Source: an uncultured Hymenobacter sp. (lineage in GTDB: Bacteria > Bacteroidota > Bacteroidia > Cytophagales > Hymenobacteraceae). Taken from it: 64,000 bases of DNA. The position numbers and the translations under genes were made by a program. Numbering within the stretch: position 1 is the stretch's first letter; each line of letters opens with the position of its first letter. The DNA is taken from positions 1 to 64,000 of the forward strand of contig CAJYPK010000016.1 of assembly GCA_913776615.1 (NCBI GenBank). Reading direction: 5' to 3'. The notes under the pieces were generated by a model, which was not told where the DNA came from, did not search any database, and saw only the letters and a program-made list of their open reading frames with translations. Positions 7,603 to 17,800 of this stretch are shown piece after piece.

Positions 7603-8100
7603 CTAGTAGGTAGTGCGGTCCTGTTTGTCGGCCCAGGCTTTGAAGGATACGAGCGCCTCCTCGCGCAAAAATTGTTGCATGGGCAGGCGGCGCTGGTCGA
7701 GCGGCTTTTCCAGCTCCTCGTAGATAAACTGGTCGTCGAAGCCGATGGCTGCCGCGTCGGCCTTAGTGTTACCGTAGAACACCCGGGTCGGGCGCGCCCA
7801 GTAGATGGCTCCCAGGCACATGGGGCAGGGCTCGCAGGAGGTGTACAAGTCGCAGCCATCGAGCTGAAAGGTACCCAGCGCCTGGCAGGCCTTGCGGATG
7901 GCATCGACCTCGGCGTGGCAGGTGGGGTCGTTGGTGCTGGTGACCTGGTTGAAGCCGCGGGCAATGATCTGGCCGTCCTTGACGACCACCGCGCCGAACG
8001 GGCCGCCCCGGCCGGCCTGCATGTTGGTGAGCGAAAGGTCGATGGCCTCGCGCATAAACGCGGCCTCGGGGGCGGGAGGAAAAGAAAATGAATTTTTCAC
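7603..8100 (-). CDS. guaD: Guanine deaminase (GuaD-type cytidine deaminase fold)
   Basis: This 165-residue protein aligns by eye along its length with Bacillus-type GuaD, which converts guanine to xanthine. It has GGPFGAVVVKDG, then the zinc motif CHAEVDAIRKAC and TSCEPCPMCLGAIYWARP. The His/Glu of HAE and two Cys of PCPMC form the zinc site. The GFDDQFIYEEL stretch after the core favours guanine deaminase over tRNA adenosine deaminase. Its TAG stop at 7603-7605 is fused to the family A repeat. Confidence 0.85.
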   Translation of the reverse strand: MKNSFSFPPAPEAAFMREAIDLSLTNMQAGRGGPFGAVVVKDGQIIARGFNQVTSTNDPTCHAEVDAIRKACQALGTFQLDGCDLYTSCEPCPMCLGAIYWARPTRVFYGNTKADAAAIGFDDQFIYEELEKPLDQRRLPMQQFLREEALVSFKAWADKQDRTTY

Positions 8101-8221
8101 GAATTGATAATCAGTTTTTTAGCCAGGGAGTGTAAGAAATATTGGGGAGCGCCGGAATCTTTTGGCCGCTCAACTGTTTCTACCTACGTGAAAGAATAGT
8201 TTTTTAAGGTGTTTTGGTTGG

Positions 8222-8254
8222 AAAGGCGAATGGCTCTGCTATTCGCCTTTTTTT
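8222..8254 (+). terminator. Terminator-like hairpin upstream of the acylase gene
   Basis: AAAGGCGAAT and ATTCGCCTTT pair around an 8-9-nt loop, followed by more T residues on the plus strand. No plus-strand gene ends here. It may be a leader attenuator for the acylase, the end of an unseen small RNA, or a relic. The remaining bases of 8101-8356 show nothing else I can name. Confidence 0.6.
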
Positions 8255-8356
8255 CTTGCCCGCCGGTGAGCGTGGCTAGGGGTGGGGCAGGGCGGTGGGC
8301 TAACTTGCGCCCGGGCCGCCGAACGGGCGAAATTAGGGAAAACGGCCCGACTGCCG

Positions 8357-10567
8357 ATGCGCAAACTCTCCTCGCTTCTCCTGCTGCTGGTCGCTACCGA
8401 GGCCGGCGCCCAGGCATTTACCCCCGCCGAATTGGCCCGCTGGCAGCAGCAGGCCCAGCGCATTACCATCGTGCGCGACACCTGGGGCGTCCCTCACATT
8501 ACGGGCAAAACCGACGCCGACGCGGTATTCGGCCTGCTTTATTCGCAGTGCGAAGATGATTTTGCCCGGGTCGAAGACAACTACCTGACCGCGCTGGGCC
8601 GGCAGGCCGAGGTGCGCGGCGAGGCCGCTTTGTACGAAGACCTGCGCCAGCGGCTGTTCCTGGATTCGGCCCGGGCGGTGGCCATCTACCAGCGCAGCCC
8701 GCGCTGGATGAAAGACCTACTGCACGCCTTTGCCGACGGTACCAACTACTACCTGGCCACGCACCCGGCCGTGCGGCCCCACTTACTGCACCGCTTTCAG
8801 CCCTGGATGCCGCTGCTGTTCAGCGAGGGCAGCATCGGGGGCAACGTGAGCGTGGTGCCGCTGGAGCGGCTAAAAGCTTTTTACAGTCAGCCCAAGAAAA
8901 CGTCGTGGCAGGCACCTTTCCCGAAGGCCGACCCGCTCCGGGCCGACGACGAGCCGGTGGGCTCCAACGGCTTTGCCATCGGCCCCAGCAAGAGTGCCAG
9001 CGGCCACCCGCTGCTGCTCATCAACCCGCACACGTCGTTTTATTTCCGCTCCGAGGTGCAGATGACCAGCGCCGCCGGCCTCAACGCCTACGGGGCCGTG
9101 ACGTGGGGGCAGTTTTTCATTTACCAGGGCTTCAACGAGAAATGCGGCTGGATGCACACCTCCAGCCAAGCCGACTCGATGGACGAATACCTCGAAACGG
9201 TAACTGAGCAGGCGGGCAAATACACCTACCTCTACGACGGCCAGCAGCTGCCGCTGGCGACCGATACCCTGAGCCTCGTGTACCTGCACGAGGGCCAGCG
9301 GCGCCGTCGCACCTTCACTACTTACCGCACGGCCCACGGCCCGGTGGTGGGCCAGCAGGGTGATAAGTGGGTGACGGTGAAAATGATGAATACCCCGCTC
9401 GAAGCTTTGGAGCAAAGCTACCTGCGCACCAAGGCCCGCGACTACGCCAGTTTCCGGGAAGTGATGCGCCTGAATGGCAACGCTTCCAACAACACGGTGT
9501 TTGCCGACAACGCGGGCACCATTGCCTACTGGCACGGCAACTTCATGCCCCGTCGCCCGGCCGGCTACGACTGGAGCCGGCCCGTCGATGGCTCGCTGCG
9601 GGCCAGCGAGTGGCTGGGCCTGCACCCGGTAGAGGACCTGGTGCAGGTGAAAAATCCGGCCAGCGGCTTTATTCAGAACTGCAACGCCACGCCCTACACC
9701 GTGGCTGGCCCGGCTGGTAGTCCCGACCCGGCCAAGTACCCCGCCTACATGGCCCCCGACGCCGAGAACTACCGGGGTATCAACGCCGTGCGGGTGCTGA
9801 GCCGCAAGCAGTCCTTCACCCTCGATACGCTCATCGCGGCGGCCAATGACCCCCACCTCGCCGGCTTCGAAAAGCTGCTGCCCGCCCTGCTCAACGACTG
9901 CCAGCTGCTGCTCGACGAGCCCGGTGGCTCGCTGCCCGCCGGGGTGGAGGAAGCCCTGCCCGTGCTGCGCGCCTGGGATTTGAACTATAGCAAAGCCTCG
10001 ACCGCCCAGACCCTGGCCATCTACTGGGCCGAGCGGATGCAGCGGCTGGCCCGGCCCCGGCTGGCCCCCGGCCAGCCCGCCGACTACCTCAGCTTTACCA
10101 CGTTCATCATCGAGCACACCACGCCCGAGGAAAAAGCCACCGCCCTGGCCGAAACCATCGCCGAGCTGACGCGGGACTTCGGCTCCTGGCAGGTGCCCTG
10201 GGGCGAGGTCAACCGCTACCAGCGCCTGACTGGGAACATCACCGAGACCTTCGACGATAAGCAACCCAGCTTGCCGGTGGCCTTCACGTCGTCGGCCTGG
10301 GGCTCGCTGGCGGCCTTCGGGGCGCATACCTACCCCGGCACCAAGAAGCGCTACGGCGGCGTGGGCAACAGCTTCGTAGCGGTGGTCGAGTTTGGCCCCC
10401 GCGTGGTGGCCCGCTCGGTGGTGACGGGCGGCCAGGCCAGCCGCCCCGGCTCGCCCCACTTCACCGACCAGGCCCCGCTGTATTGTGAGGGACAGTTTAA
10501 GGACGTGTGGTTTTACCCCGAGGACGTGGCCCAGCACGCGGAGAAAAGCTATCATCCGGGCGAGTAG
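8357..10567 (+). CDS. Penicillin-acylase family hydrolase (Ntn hydrolase), secreted
   Basis: This 736-residue precursor starts MRKLSSLLLLLVATEAGAQA, a signal peptide of about 20 residues. The family cleaves amides such as beta-lactam side chains or acyl-homoserine lactones after self-processing. RDTWGVPHI at about 38 is the usual N-terminal motif. The predicted autocleavage site is VGSNGFAIGPS, with Ser203 as the nucleophile at the start of the beta subunit. An Asn-containing SNNTVFADNAGTIAYWHG segment follows at about 375. I chose the ATG at 8357 because the signal peptide begins there. The substrate cannot be told from the sequence. Confidence 0.85.
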   Translation: MRKLSSLLLLLVATEAGAQAFTPAELARWQQQAQRITIVRDTWGVPHITGKTDADAVFGLLYSQCEDDFARVEDNYLTALGRQAEVRGEAALYEDLRQRLFLDSARAVAIYQRSPRWMKDLLHAFADGTNYYLATHPAVRPHLLHRFQPWMPLLFSEGSIGGNVSVVPLERLKAFYSQPKKTSWQAPFPKADPLRADDEPVGSNGFAIGPSKSASGHPLLLINPHTSFYFRSEVQMTSAAGLNAYGAVTWGQFFIYQGFNEKCGWMHTSSQADSMDEYLETVTEQAGKYTYLYDGQQLPLATDTLSLVYLHEGQRRRRTFTTYRTAHGPVVGQQGDKWVTVKMMNTPLEALEQSYLRTKARDYASFREVMRLNGNASNNTVFADNAGTIAYWHGNFMPRRPAGYDWSRPVDGSLRASEWLGLHPVEDLVQVKNPASGFIQNCNATPYTVAGPAGSPDPAKYPAYMAPDAENYRGINAVRVLSRKQSFTLDTLIAAANDPHLAGFEKLLPALLNDCQLLLDEPGGSLPAGVEEALPVLRAWDLNYSKASTAQTLAIYWAERMQRLARPRLAPGQPADYLSFTTFIIEHTTPEEKATALAETIAELTRDFGSWQVPWGEVNRYQRLTGNITETFDDKQPSLPVAFTSSAWGSLAAFGAHTYPGTKKRYGGVGNSFVAVVEFGPRVVARSVVTGGQASRPGSPHFTDQAPLYCEGQFKDVWFYPEDVAQHAEKSYHPGE

Positions 10568-10889
10568 GAGAGAAGGTAGGGCATTTTCAAAGATAAAAGA
10601 ATAGCCTACCGCGAAGCACATACTTAGGCTTAACGGCATCTGCCGTACCTGCTTGTTTTAGATAAGACGAGAGCTTTCAATCTACCTGCTTGGGTATCTG
10701 GCTTATACTCTCTTAGCCTTGATGGCTAAGGTTAGCTATGCTGTTACCCGTACCGAGTTTGCGTCCACCGCAGCCGTAGAATTGCCGACTACTGCCTCGC
10801 ATTACTCGTCGCCACGGTTTACGAGCTGGGTGGCAGGCCCTGCGGCGGCGACAAAGCCAGTGCCGACCGGGGGCTTGCAGCTTCCGGCA
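10568..10889. other. Gene-poor stretch after the acylase
   Basis: I see no convincing gene here. A small hairpin (CTTAGCC/GGCTAAG, 10711-10729) is present. The first part is less GC-rich than its surroundings. The later part may contain unrecognisable 5' remains of the decayed RloB-like gene. Confidence 0.5.
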
Positions 10890-11259
10890 TCCGCTTTCGG
10901 GGGCGTGGTGCCTGTGGCCCAAAATCGGAGCCAGTGGCCCGTTGGGGCGAGCAGCCCTACGACCAGGTATGGTGCTATTCAATAAAGACGATTCCGAGCC
11001 GGGCCGCATCCACGCCGCCATCGAGCGGGCGCAGGCGCTGGGGCTGCGCGTGGCGTATTCCAGTCAGTGCTTTGAGTTTTGGCTGTTGCTGCACTTGACG
11101 GAGCACCCCGGCGGCGGCCTGCGATGCGAGCTGTGCGGCAGCAACCTCGAAGCCCACGACCCGGCCGCTCGCCCCACCGGTCAGTCGCGCCGGGCGCTGG
11201 CCATTCGTCGGGCTGGGGCCATCGACGCCCGCTGGCAGGATAGCGGGCAGCCGCAATAA
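10890..11259 (+). pseudogene. Decayed RloB-like gene
   Basis: Two reading frames must be joined to recover the family pattern. One frame gives EQPYDQVWC ending near 10970. A shifted frame then gives LFNKDDSEPGRIHAAIERA and GLRVAYSSQCFEFWLLLHL up to about 11095. Together these match the RloB core (YDxVWxVFDKDD, then SNxCFExWLLLHF). RloB proteins are associated with restriction and abortive-infection loci. The N-terminal domain is missing, there is a frameshift around 10970, and much of the C-terminal region has been replaced. The end AIRRAGAIDARW again resembles the family. The gene is almost certainly non-functional. Confidence 0.65.
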
Positions 11260-11874
11260 GCCCGGGCGGCCGCTTCATCGGGCAGTTAGCATTATTGCCG
11301 TCCGCCGTACCAGGCGCGTTAGTGGGACAAGCGCGCCGGGCACGGCGGACGTGGCAGGGGCCGCTCGCTGGTAATCCAGCAGCCGATTCGTAGTGGGTAA
11401 GTCAGGCTGATGCTACCGGCGTTTTCTGCGGGGGGGCGTTCACCCGGTTGGTCGGTGACGCGGATGGGTCATTAACTGGTCGGCAGCAGTAGCCAGCAAG
11501 CCAGTTCAACGTGCCTATTCCCCCTTTTTCAGGTCGGCAGCTAGCATCAGGCCACGAAACAGCGCTGCTCCGAGAAAACGCGGTAATGTAGATAGGTAAT
11601 AGTGTAAAAATAATTGAGTTTTGATAGATCTCTTTAATATAACCTGAACAGTAGATCTACGCAAGATAGCTAACTATTGTACATACAGTGATTTACTGCT
11701 AAGTCTTTTATACTTAAAGCGATTGTTGGATTGGATTTTTTTCGCAAAAAATTTATAACCAATTCCACTAGCATAACGCGGCCTTTTGCTTTGAACTTTG
11801 CAGCGATAATGGACAGGTGTAGGCCTGGTTATCAACTTAGTTAGCTTGCTCTGTTTCACTTTTCTGCTCAAAGT
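11260..11874. other. Non-coding region ending in an AT-rich leader
   Basis: 11260-11560 is GC-rich with an imperfect inverted repeat around 11298-11352 (GTCCGCCGT/ACGGCGGAC). From about 11580 to 11874 the base composition turns strongly AT-rich, unlike any neighbour, and leads directly into the giant surface-protein gene. No perfect TAnnTTTG box is present; GAACTTTG near 11800 is the closest. It probably holds the promoter and a long 5' leader. Confidence 0.5.
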
Positions 11875-14800
11875 ATGAGAGTATTTTTAAGTAATTTAAT
11901 AATTGCTTGGGTACTGCTTGCTCGCCCGTTGGCCGCCCTGGCCCAACCGGCTGGCTGCACCAGTACGTACACCTCTACGGGGACTACCCCGGGGGGGGCC
12001 AGCGGCCTGTTTGCCGAGTACTACTCCGGAACGTTCCAGGCGCAGCCAGGCTACAGCGAGTCGAGTCCCAACACGTTTTTTACGACCACGGCGGTTGGGC
12101 AGAGCGGCGTTACGGGTACTCCCATCAATTATCAAAGCCCGGCGGCCGGTGGCTACGTCGCTTTTCCGGTAAACGTGCCGCCGGCCAGTGGCAGCGCGGG
12201 TACGCCTACTACCTTCAGCGCCCGATTCCGGGGCAGCGTCTACCTGAAGGCGGGCGCCCCCTACACCTTCACCATGCAGGGCGACGATGGGGCCTACCTG
12301 TTTTTGGGCAAGGAGGCGACGCTGGCCAACCCAACGCCCAACAACGCTTTCATTAAGAGCAGCGGGGGCAGCGCGACCAATCGGTTTGTCGCGCCGACTA
12401 CCGGGCTGTACGACGTACAACTTATCTACGGGCAGTACTCGGGCACGAGCATTCTGCGCCTCGACTACGCGGGTGGGCCCGACGGGCTCGGCCAGCAGCG
12501 GGTTGCCTTGTCGGCGCTGTGCGCGGGCCCCTCGGGCATCGACTATACCACGACCAACCTGACGCCCACGGCCAACAACGTCACCAACGGCCAGCTCTAC
12601 GCCAACGGCTCGCAGGCCGCGCTAAACGCGGGCTTTTCGGGCTACGACGCCGATGGTACGATTACCGGCTACACCATTACCTCGCTGCCGGCGCAGGGGC
12701 AGCTCCTGTACAATGCCAACGCCACGGGCGCGGCCAATTACCAACCCATCACCACCCCTTTCACGCTAACGCCGGCCAACCTTGGGCGGCTCGTGTACAA
12801 AACGCCGACGGCGGCCAGCGGCTCGTTTACGTTTCAATACCAAGCCGTAGATAACGCGGGGGCCAGCGGCTACCTGGCCACCTACACCCTGCCGGTAGCC
12901 ACGGCCTCGGCCGACCTGAGCAGCACGCTGGCATCGCCGGCTACGGCCCCGCAGGGTAGCCTGGTGTATTTCACGGTCAGCTTCGCCAACGCGGGTCCCG
13001 CGACGGTTTCCGACGCGGCCGTGACCATTCAGCTACCAACCGGGCTGACCGGTATCTCGCTCTCGAACAGCGGCAACTACAACAGCGGTACGGGGGTGGC
13101 CAGCTGGCCCACCTTCTCGATCAGCCCCAGCGGCAGCGGCACGCGCAGCATTGCCTTTACGATGCCGGGTACGGCGGTGAGCGGTACCTCCAACATCACC
13201 TCGGCCCTGTTTACCGACCCCAACAGCAGCAACAACCAAGGCACGGCTTACACCGGGCCGACGCAAGTGGCCGACGTATCGGTGGCCATCTCCGGGCCGG
13301 TGCGGGTGGTAACCAGCCAAAGCATCACCTACACGGTGGTGACTACCAACCTGGGGCCGAGCGCGGCCACCGGCGTGGCGCCGGCCGCCCAGCTGGACGC
13401 CGGCCTGACGGGCGTAGTGGTAAGCAACGGCGGGGTGTACAACGCTACCAACGGCCAGGTGAGCTGGCCCACGAGTACTTCGCTGGGCGTAGGAGCCTTT
13501 TTGGCCTACACAGTAAAGTTTAATGCCTCGGCCACGGCGGGTACCAGCTACGCGGGCGTGGCCTCGGCCAGCAGTACGACGGCCAATGGCGACCCGGCGG
13601 CTACCAACAACGATGGCAGTACCGGCCAGGCCCAGATCACGACCCAGGTTATCAGTACGACGGCCGCTACCACCGAGTGCATCAACCCCGAAGTGCCCGA
13701 TCCGGGCTACGTGGCCGTTCCCAACTCCTACTACCCCGGGCTGGGTACGGCCAGCGCCGGCAGCAATTCGCTGAGCGTAGGCCCCGTGCTGAATACGGGC
13801 AGCCAGAAGGCGATAGTTCCTGGCGACCTGGTGGTGATTATGCAGATGCAGGGCGCTGAGCTCAACACCACTAATACCGATGCCTACGGCGATGGGATAG
13901 ATAACAACAACGCGGCGGCGGGCAATTTGCAGAATAGCAATTTCCGGGCGGGCCTCTACGAGTACGCGGTAGTGAGCAGCTTCGCGGGCGGTACGCTCAC
14001 GCTGACGAGCAACCTGATCAACACCTACGTATCGGCCGATGCCAGCAGCACCCAGGGGCAGCAGCGCTACCAGGTAGTGCGGGTGCCGCGCAACGGCGGC
14101 CTGACGCTGACCGGCAACGTAACCGGCCCCCGCTGGAACGGCCTGACCGGCGGCGTGGTGGTGCTCGACGTAAGCGGCACCCTGAATTTCAACGGCAAGA
14201 ATATCGACATGGCGGGCCGGGGCTTCCGGGGCGGGGCCGGCCAGCAGCTAAGCGGAGCCAGTGGCATTGCCAACACGGCCTACCGCCACAGCAACACGCT
14301 TAGCACCGATGCCAACAAGGGCGAGGGAACGGCCGGTACGCCACGTTACCTCAACGACCCCGACAACTTCGCGGCCTACCGGGCCGGTACCGCCAGCACG
14401 CCCTTTCTCGATACGCAGGCCAGCGGCTTGCTGCCCGCCAGCCTGAGCGACGGCTACCCGGGCGGCGACCGGGCCCGCGGCGCGCCCGGCAACGCGGGCG
14501 GCGGCGGCACCGACGGCACCCCGAGCGACAACAGCCAGAACACCGGCGGCGGCGGCGGGGCCAACGCCGGCCGCGGCGGCCGGGGCGGCAACGGCTGGAA
14601 CTCCAACTCGCCCAGCGGCGGCTACGGCGGGGCCGACTTTACGCAGGCTACCCCTAGCCGCCTGATCATGGGCGGTGGCGGCGGGGCCGGCACTACCAAC
14701 AACGGTACCGTCGCCACGCCCACCAGCACCTACCCGGGCAACGCCGGCGTGCCGGGGGCGGGCAGCACCAGTGCGGATGGTACGCCCACGGGCGGCTTTA

Positions 14801-17800
14801 CCAGCTCGGGCTCGGCGGGTGGCGGCATCGTCATCGTGCGGGCCACCAGCGTCAGCGGGGCAGGCACTATCGACGTTAGCGGAACCGACGTGCCGTTCGT
14901 GCCCAACAACGACGGCAGCGGCGGCGGCGGGGCCGGCGGCTCGGTGCTGCTGCTGGTGAACGCGGCCAATGGCAACCCCAACAGCACGGTGCTGCAAAAC
15001 ATCAAGGTGCTGGCCAACGGGGGCAAGGGCGGTAGCAATACGGGTGGTGGCTCGCCCCACGGCCCGGGCGGCGGCGGGGCCGGCGGGCTCATCTTCGCTT
15101 CTTCCATGCTGGCCAGCGGCACGGCTTCCAACCCGTCCCCGAACGGTACTACCTTCGGCTTTGAGAGCTATGGCTCAGGCGTGGGGGCCGCCGACCAGGG
15201 GCAGAGCCAGACCGGCATCACGCGGGCCGACGTGCCCAACCAGATTTCGGGCTGCCCAGCCGACGTAGTAACGACGCTCAGCTCTTCGGCCAGCCCGACC
15301 AATACTGCTGCGCCCAGCACCAGCGTAACGTTTACATTGACTTCGACGAACGTCGGCCCGGGCACCGCCCTCAACGTGGCCCCCGCGCTGACGCTCGTGC
15401 CCAACCTGCCGGCCGCGGCCTTCACCAGCCTCGGCGGCGGCAGCTACAACCCGACCACGGGCGTCGTTACTTTCCCGGTGACGTCGCAGCTGACCAGCGG
15501 CAGCACCCTGACCTACCCGGTCACCTTCACCATGCCGGGGCAAACGGTTATCGGCACCGGGGCCTCGAGCTCGGACGGTGACCTGGACCCCCGCACGGCC
15601 AACAACGATGGAACCTCGCCCGACGCGCAAGTGCGCGTAGAGCCAATCTTCGACATCGCCGGCCGCATCTTCGACGACGTAAACTACGGCGGGGGCGCGG
15701 GCCGGCCCTACGCGACGGCCGAAGCCTCGGCCCGCAACTCCGGGGTAAGCGTGGGTGTCGATGGCTCGGCGACGGGCAGCGCCGGTACCACGGTGGAACT
15801 CTACGATGGTAATGGCCTGCTGGCCGCAACCACCACCAGCGGCCCCGACGGCCTCTATGGCTTCTCGGGAATCGTGAGTAGCAGCGGCACCAGCTACACG
15901 GTGCGGGTAGTCGGCGCAACGGTGAAATCGGCCCGCCGACCCGCCGCCAGCGGCGTCGCGCCGGTGCAGACTTTCCGCGCCACGAATGGGACCGACGATA
16001 CCGAACGCGTAGGCGGCGAGGCCCCCGAACTGCTGGACGCCCCGGCCAATACGGGCAGCCAGCCGCTCGGTGACCTCTTCGTGGCCGGCACCAGCCAGCC
16101 GCAATCGGTGGCGATGGTCACCTTCGGGAGCACGCCGCAGGTAACGGGGGTAGACTTTGGGTTCAACTTCTCGACTATCGTGAGCACCCGCGACGCGGGG
16201 CCGGGCTCGCTGCGTCAGTTCATCACCAACGCAAATGCCCTACCCAACCTGACGCTGGCCCAGGAAGCCAGCAGCAACGGCGGCGCGGCCCCGGCGGCGG
16301 GTACCGAAACGAGCATCTTCATGATTTCTGACGGCCAGGTGCACCCGGGGCTGCGCGCGGGCCTTACCAACCAGCTCACCAGCGACGGGGTGGCCAGTAT
16401 CGTGCTCAACCCGGCCCTCAGCGGGGGGCTGCCTGCCCTTACCGATGAGCACACGACTATTACGGGCTACACCCAGACCAGCAACGTAGGCAACACCAAC
16501 CTCACGGCCGACCTGGGCAGCGGCAACCCCAGCGGTGGCCTGGGTACCACTGGCACTACCCTCGACAAGGTGACGAGCCCCGAGGTGCAGCTGACGGTGA
16601 ACGCGCCCGGCAGCGCCGGCTCGGAAATCGGCCTGACGCTGCGTGGCGGTAGCCAGGCGGTAACGGGGCTGGCCATCTACGGCTTTGGCCGTACGGCCGG
16701 CAGCCTCACGGGCGCTGACCTCTACGTGACGGGCAACGCGGTGACGGGTACCGTCATCAGCGGAAACGTGCTGGGTACCTCGGCTACGAGCTGGAGCGAC
16801 CCCGGCAGCGGCACCCGCAGTCCGGGGAGCGGCATTGTGCTCGGTAATTTTAGCAGCAGCGCGGTGGGTGCGGTGGCGGCCACCATTAGCAACAACCTGG
16901 TCGGCTACCACGGCGGCAGCGGTATTCAAAACCTGGCCAGTGGCTCGCCCACGACGCTGCTCATCCAGGATAACGAGATTCGGGGCAACGGCCTCGCCGA
17001 TGGCACGGCCGCGGGCTTGCACCTGGGCGGCTACGGCGGCCAGGTAACGGGCAACTTGCTGGTAGCCAACCAAGGCGCGGGCCTCGACCTGCAAGGTAGC
17101 GCGGGTACGGCCACCATTGGCGGTAATACCGTGAGCGGCAACGGCCTGGCCGGGGTGGCGACGGCGGGTATCCGCCTCGATGGCACGGCCAACGTAATAA
17201 GCCAGAACATTTTGCGCGGCAACGCCGGGGCCGGGGTGCTGGGCATGAGCAGCGCGGCCGTCAACACCATCAGCCGCAATAGCATCTACGGTAACGGTAC
17301 GCTGGGTATCGACCTGATGACGAGCGGCGACGACCCGCAGCGCGGTACCAGCACGTACGTAACGCGCAACGCCAGCGGTAAAACGGCCAGCTCGGGCGGT
17401 AATGGCCTGCAAAACTTCCCCATTCTGCGCCAGGTAGCCCTTAGAAGTGGTATCCTTTACGTGCAGGGTTGGGCCCCGGCCGGTAGCCGTGTCGAGCTGT
17501 TCCTGGCCGACCCGGCCGCGTCGGCCTTCGGGCAGGGCCGTACGTACCTGGCGACCCGCACGGAAGGCGCGACCAGCGCCGCGGGTAACTCGCTCACCGC
17601 CGGGCAGGACTTCAACACCGCCACCGGCGGCTATACTGGAACCATTAACGGCCTTGACCAAGGCAGCGAGAGCAGCACCAACTGGTACGAATTCCGCATC
17701 ACGATGTCGCAGCTACCCAGCGCCGTGCAGGCGGCGCTGAACAGCACGAGCACCCCGGCTTACCTCACGGCGACCGCCAGCCGGGCCAGCGGGTCTAACT

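Noticed and set aside
7425-7613. 62-codon plus-strand frame rich in RRNPLNPLNLRS
   Set aside because: It is a translation of family A repeats and the terminator; the composition follows the repeat period.
10719-10985. 88-residue plus-strand ORF before the RloB remnant
   Set aside because: Ser/Thr/Pro-biased translation with no similarity in that frame; the RloB-like signal lies in other frames.
16240-17661. 473-codon frame opposite the giant protein
   Set aside because: Arises from repetitive GC-rich coding on the other strand; no start context or domain.
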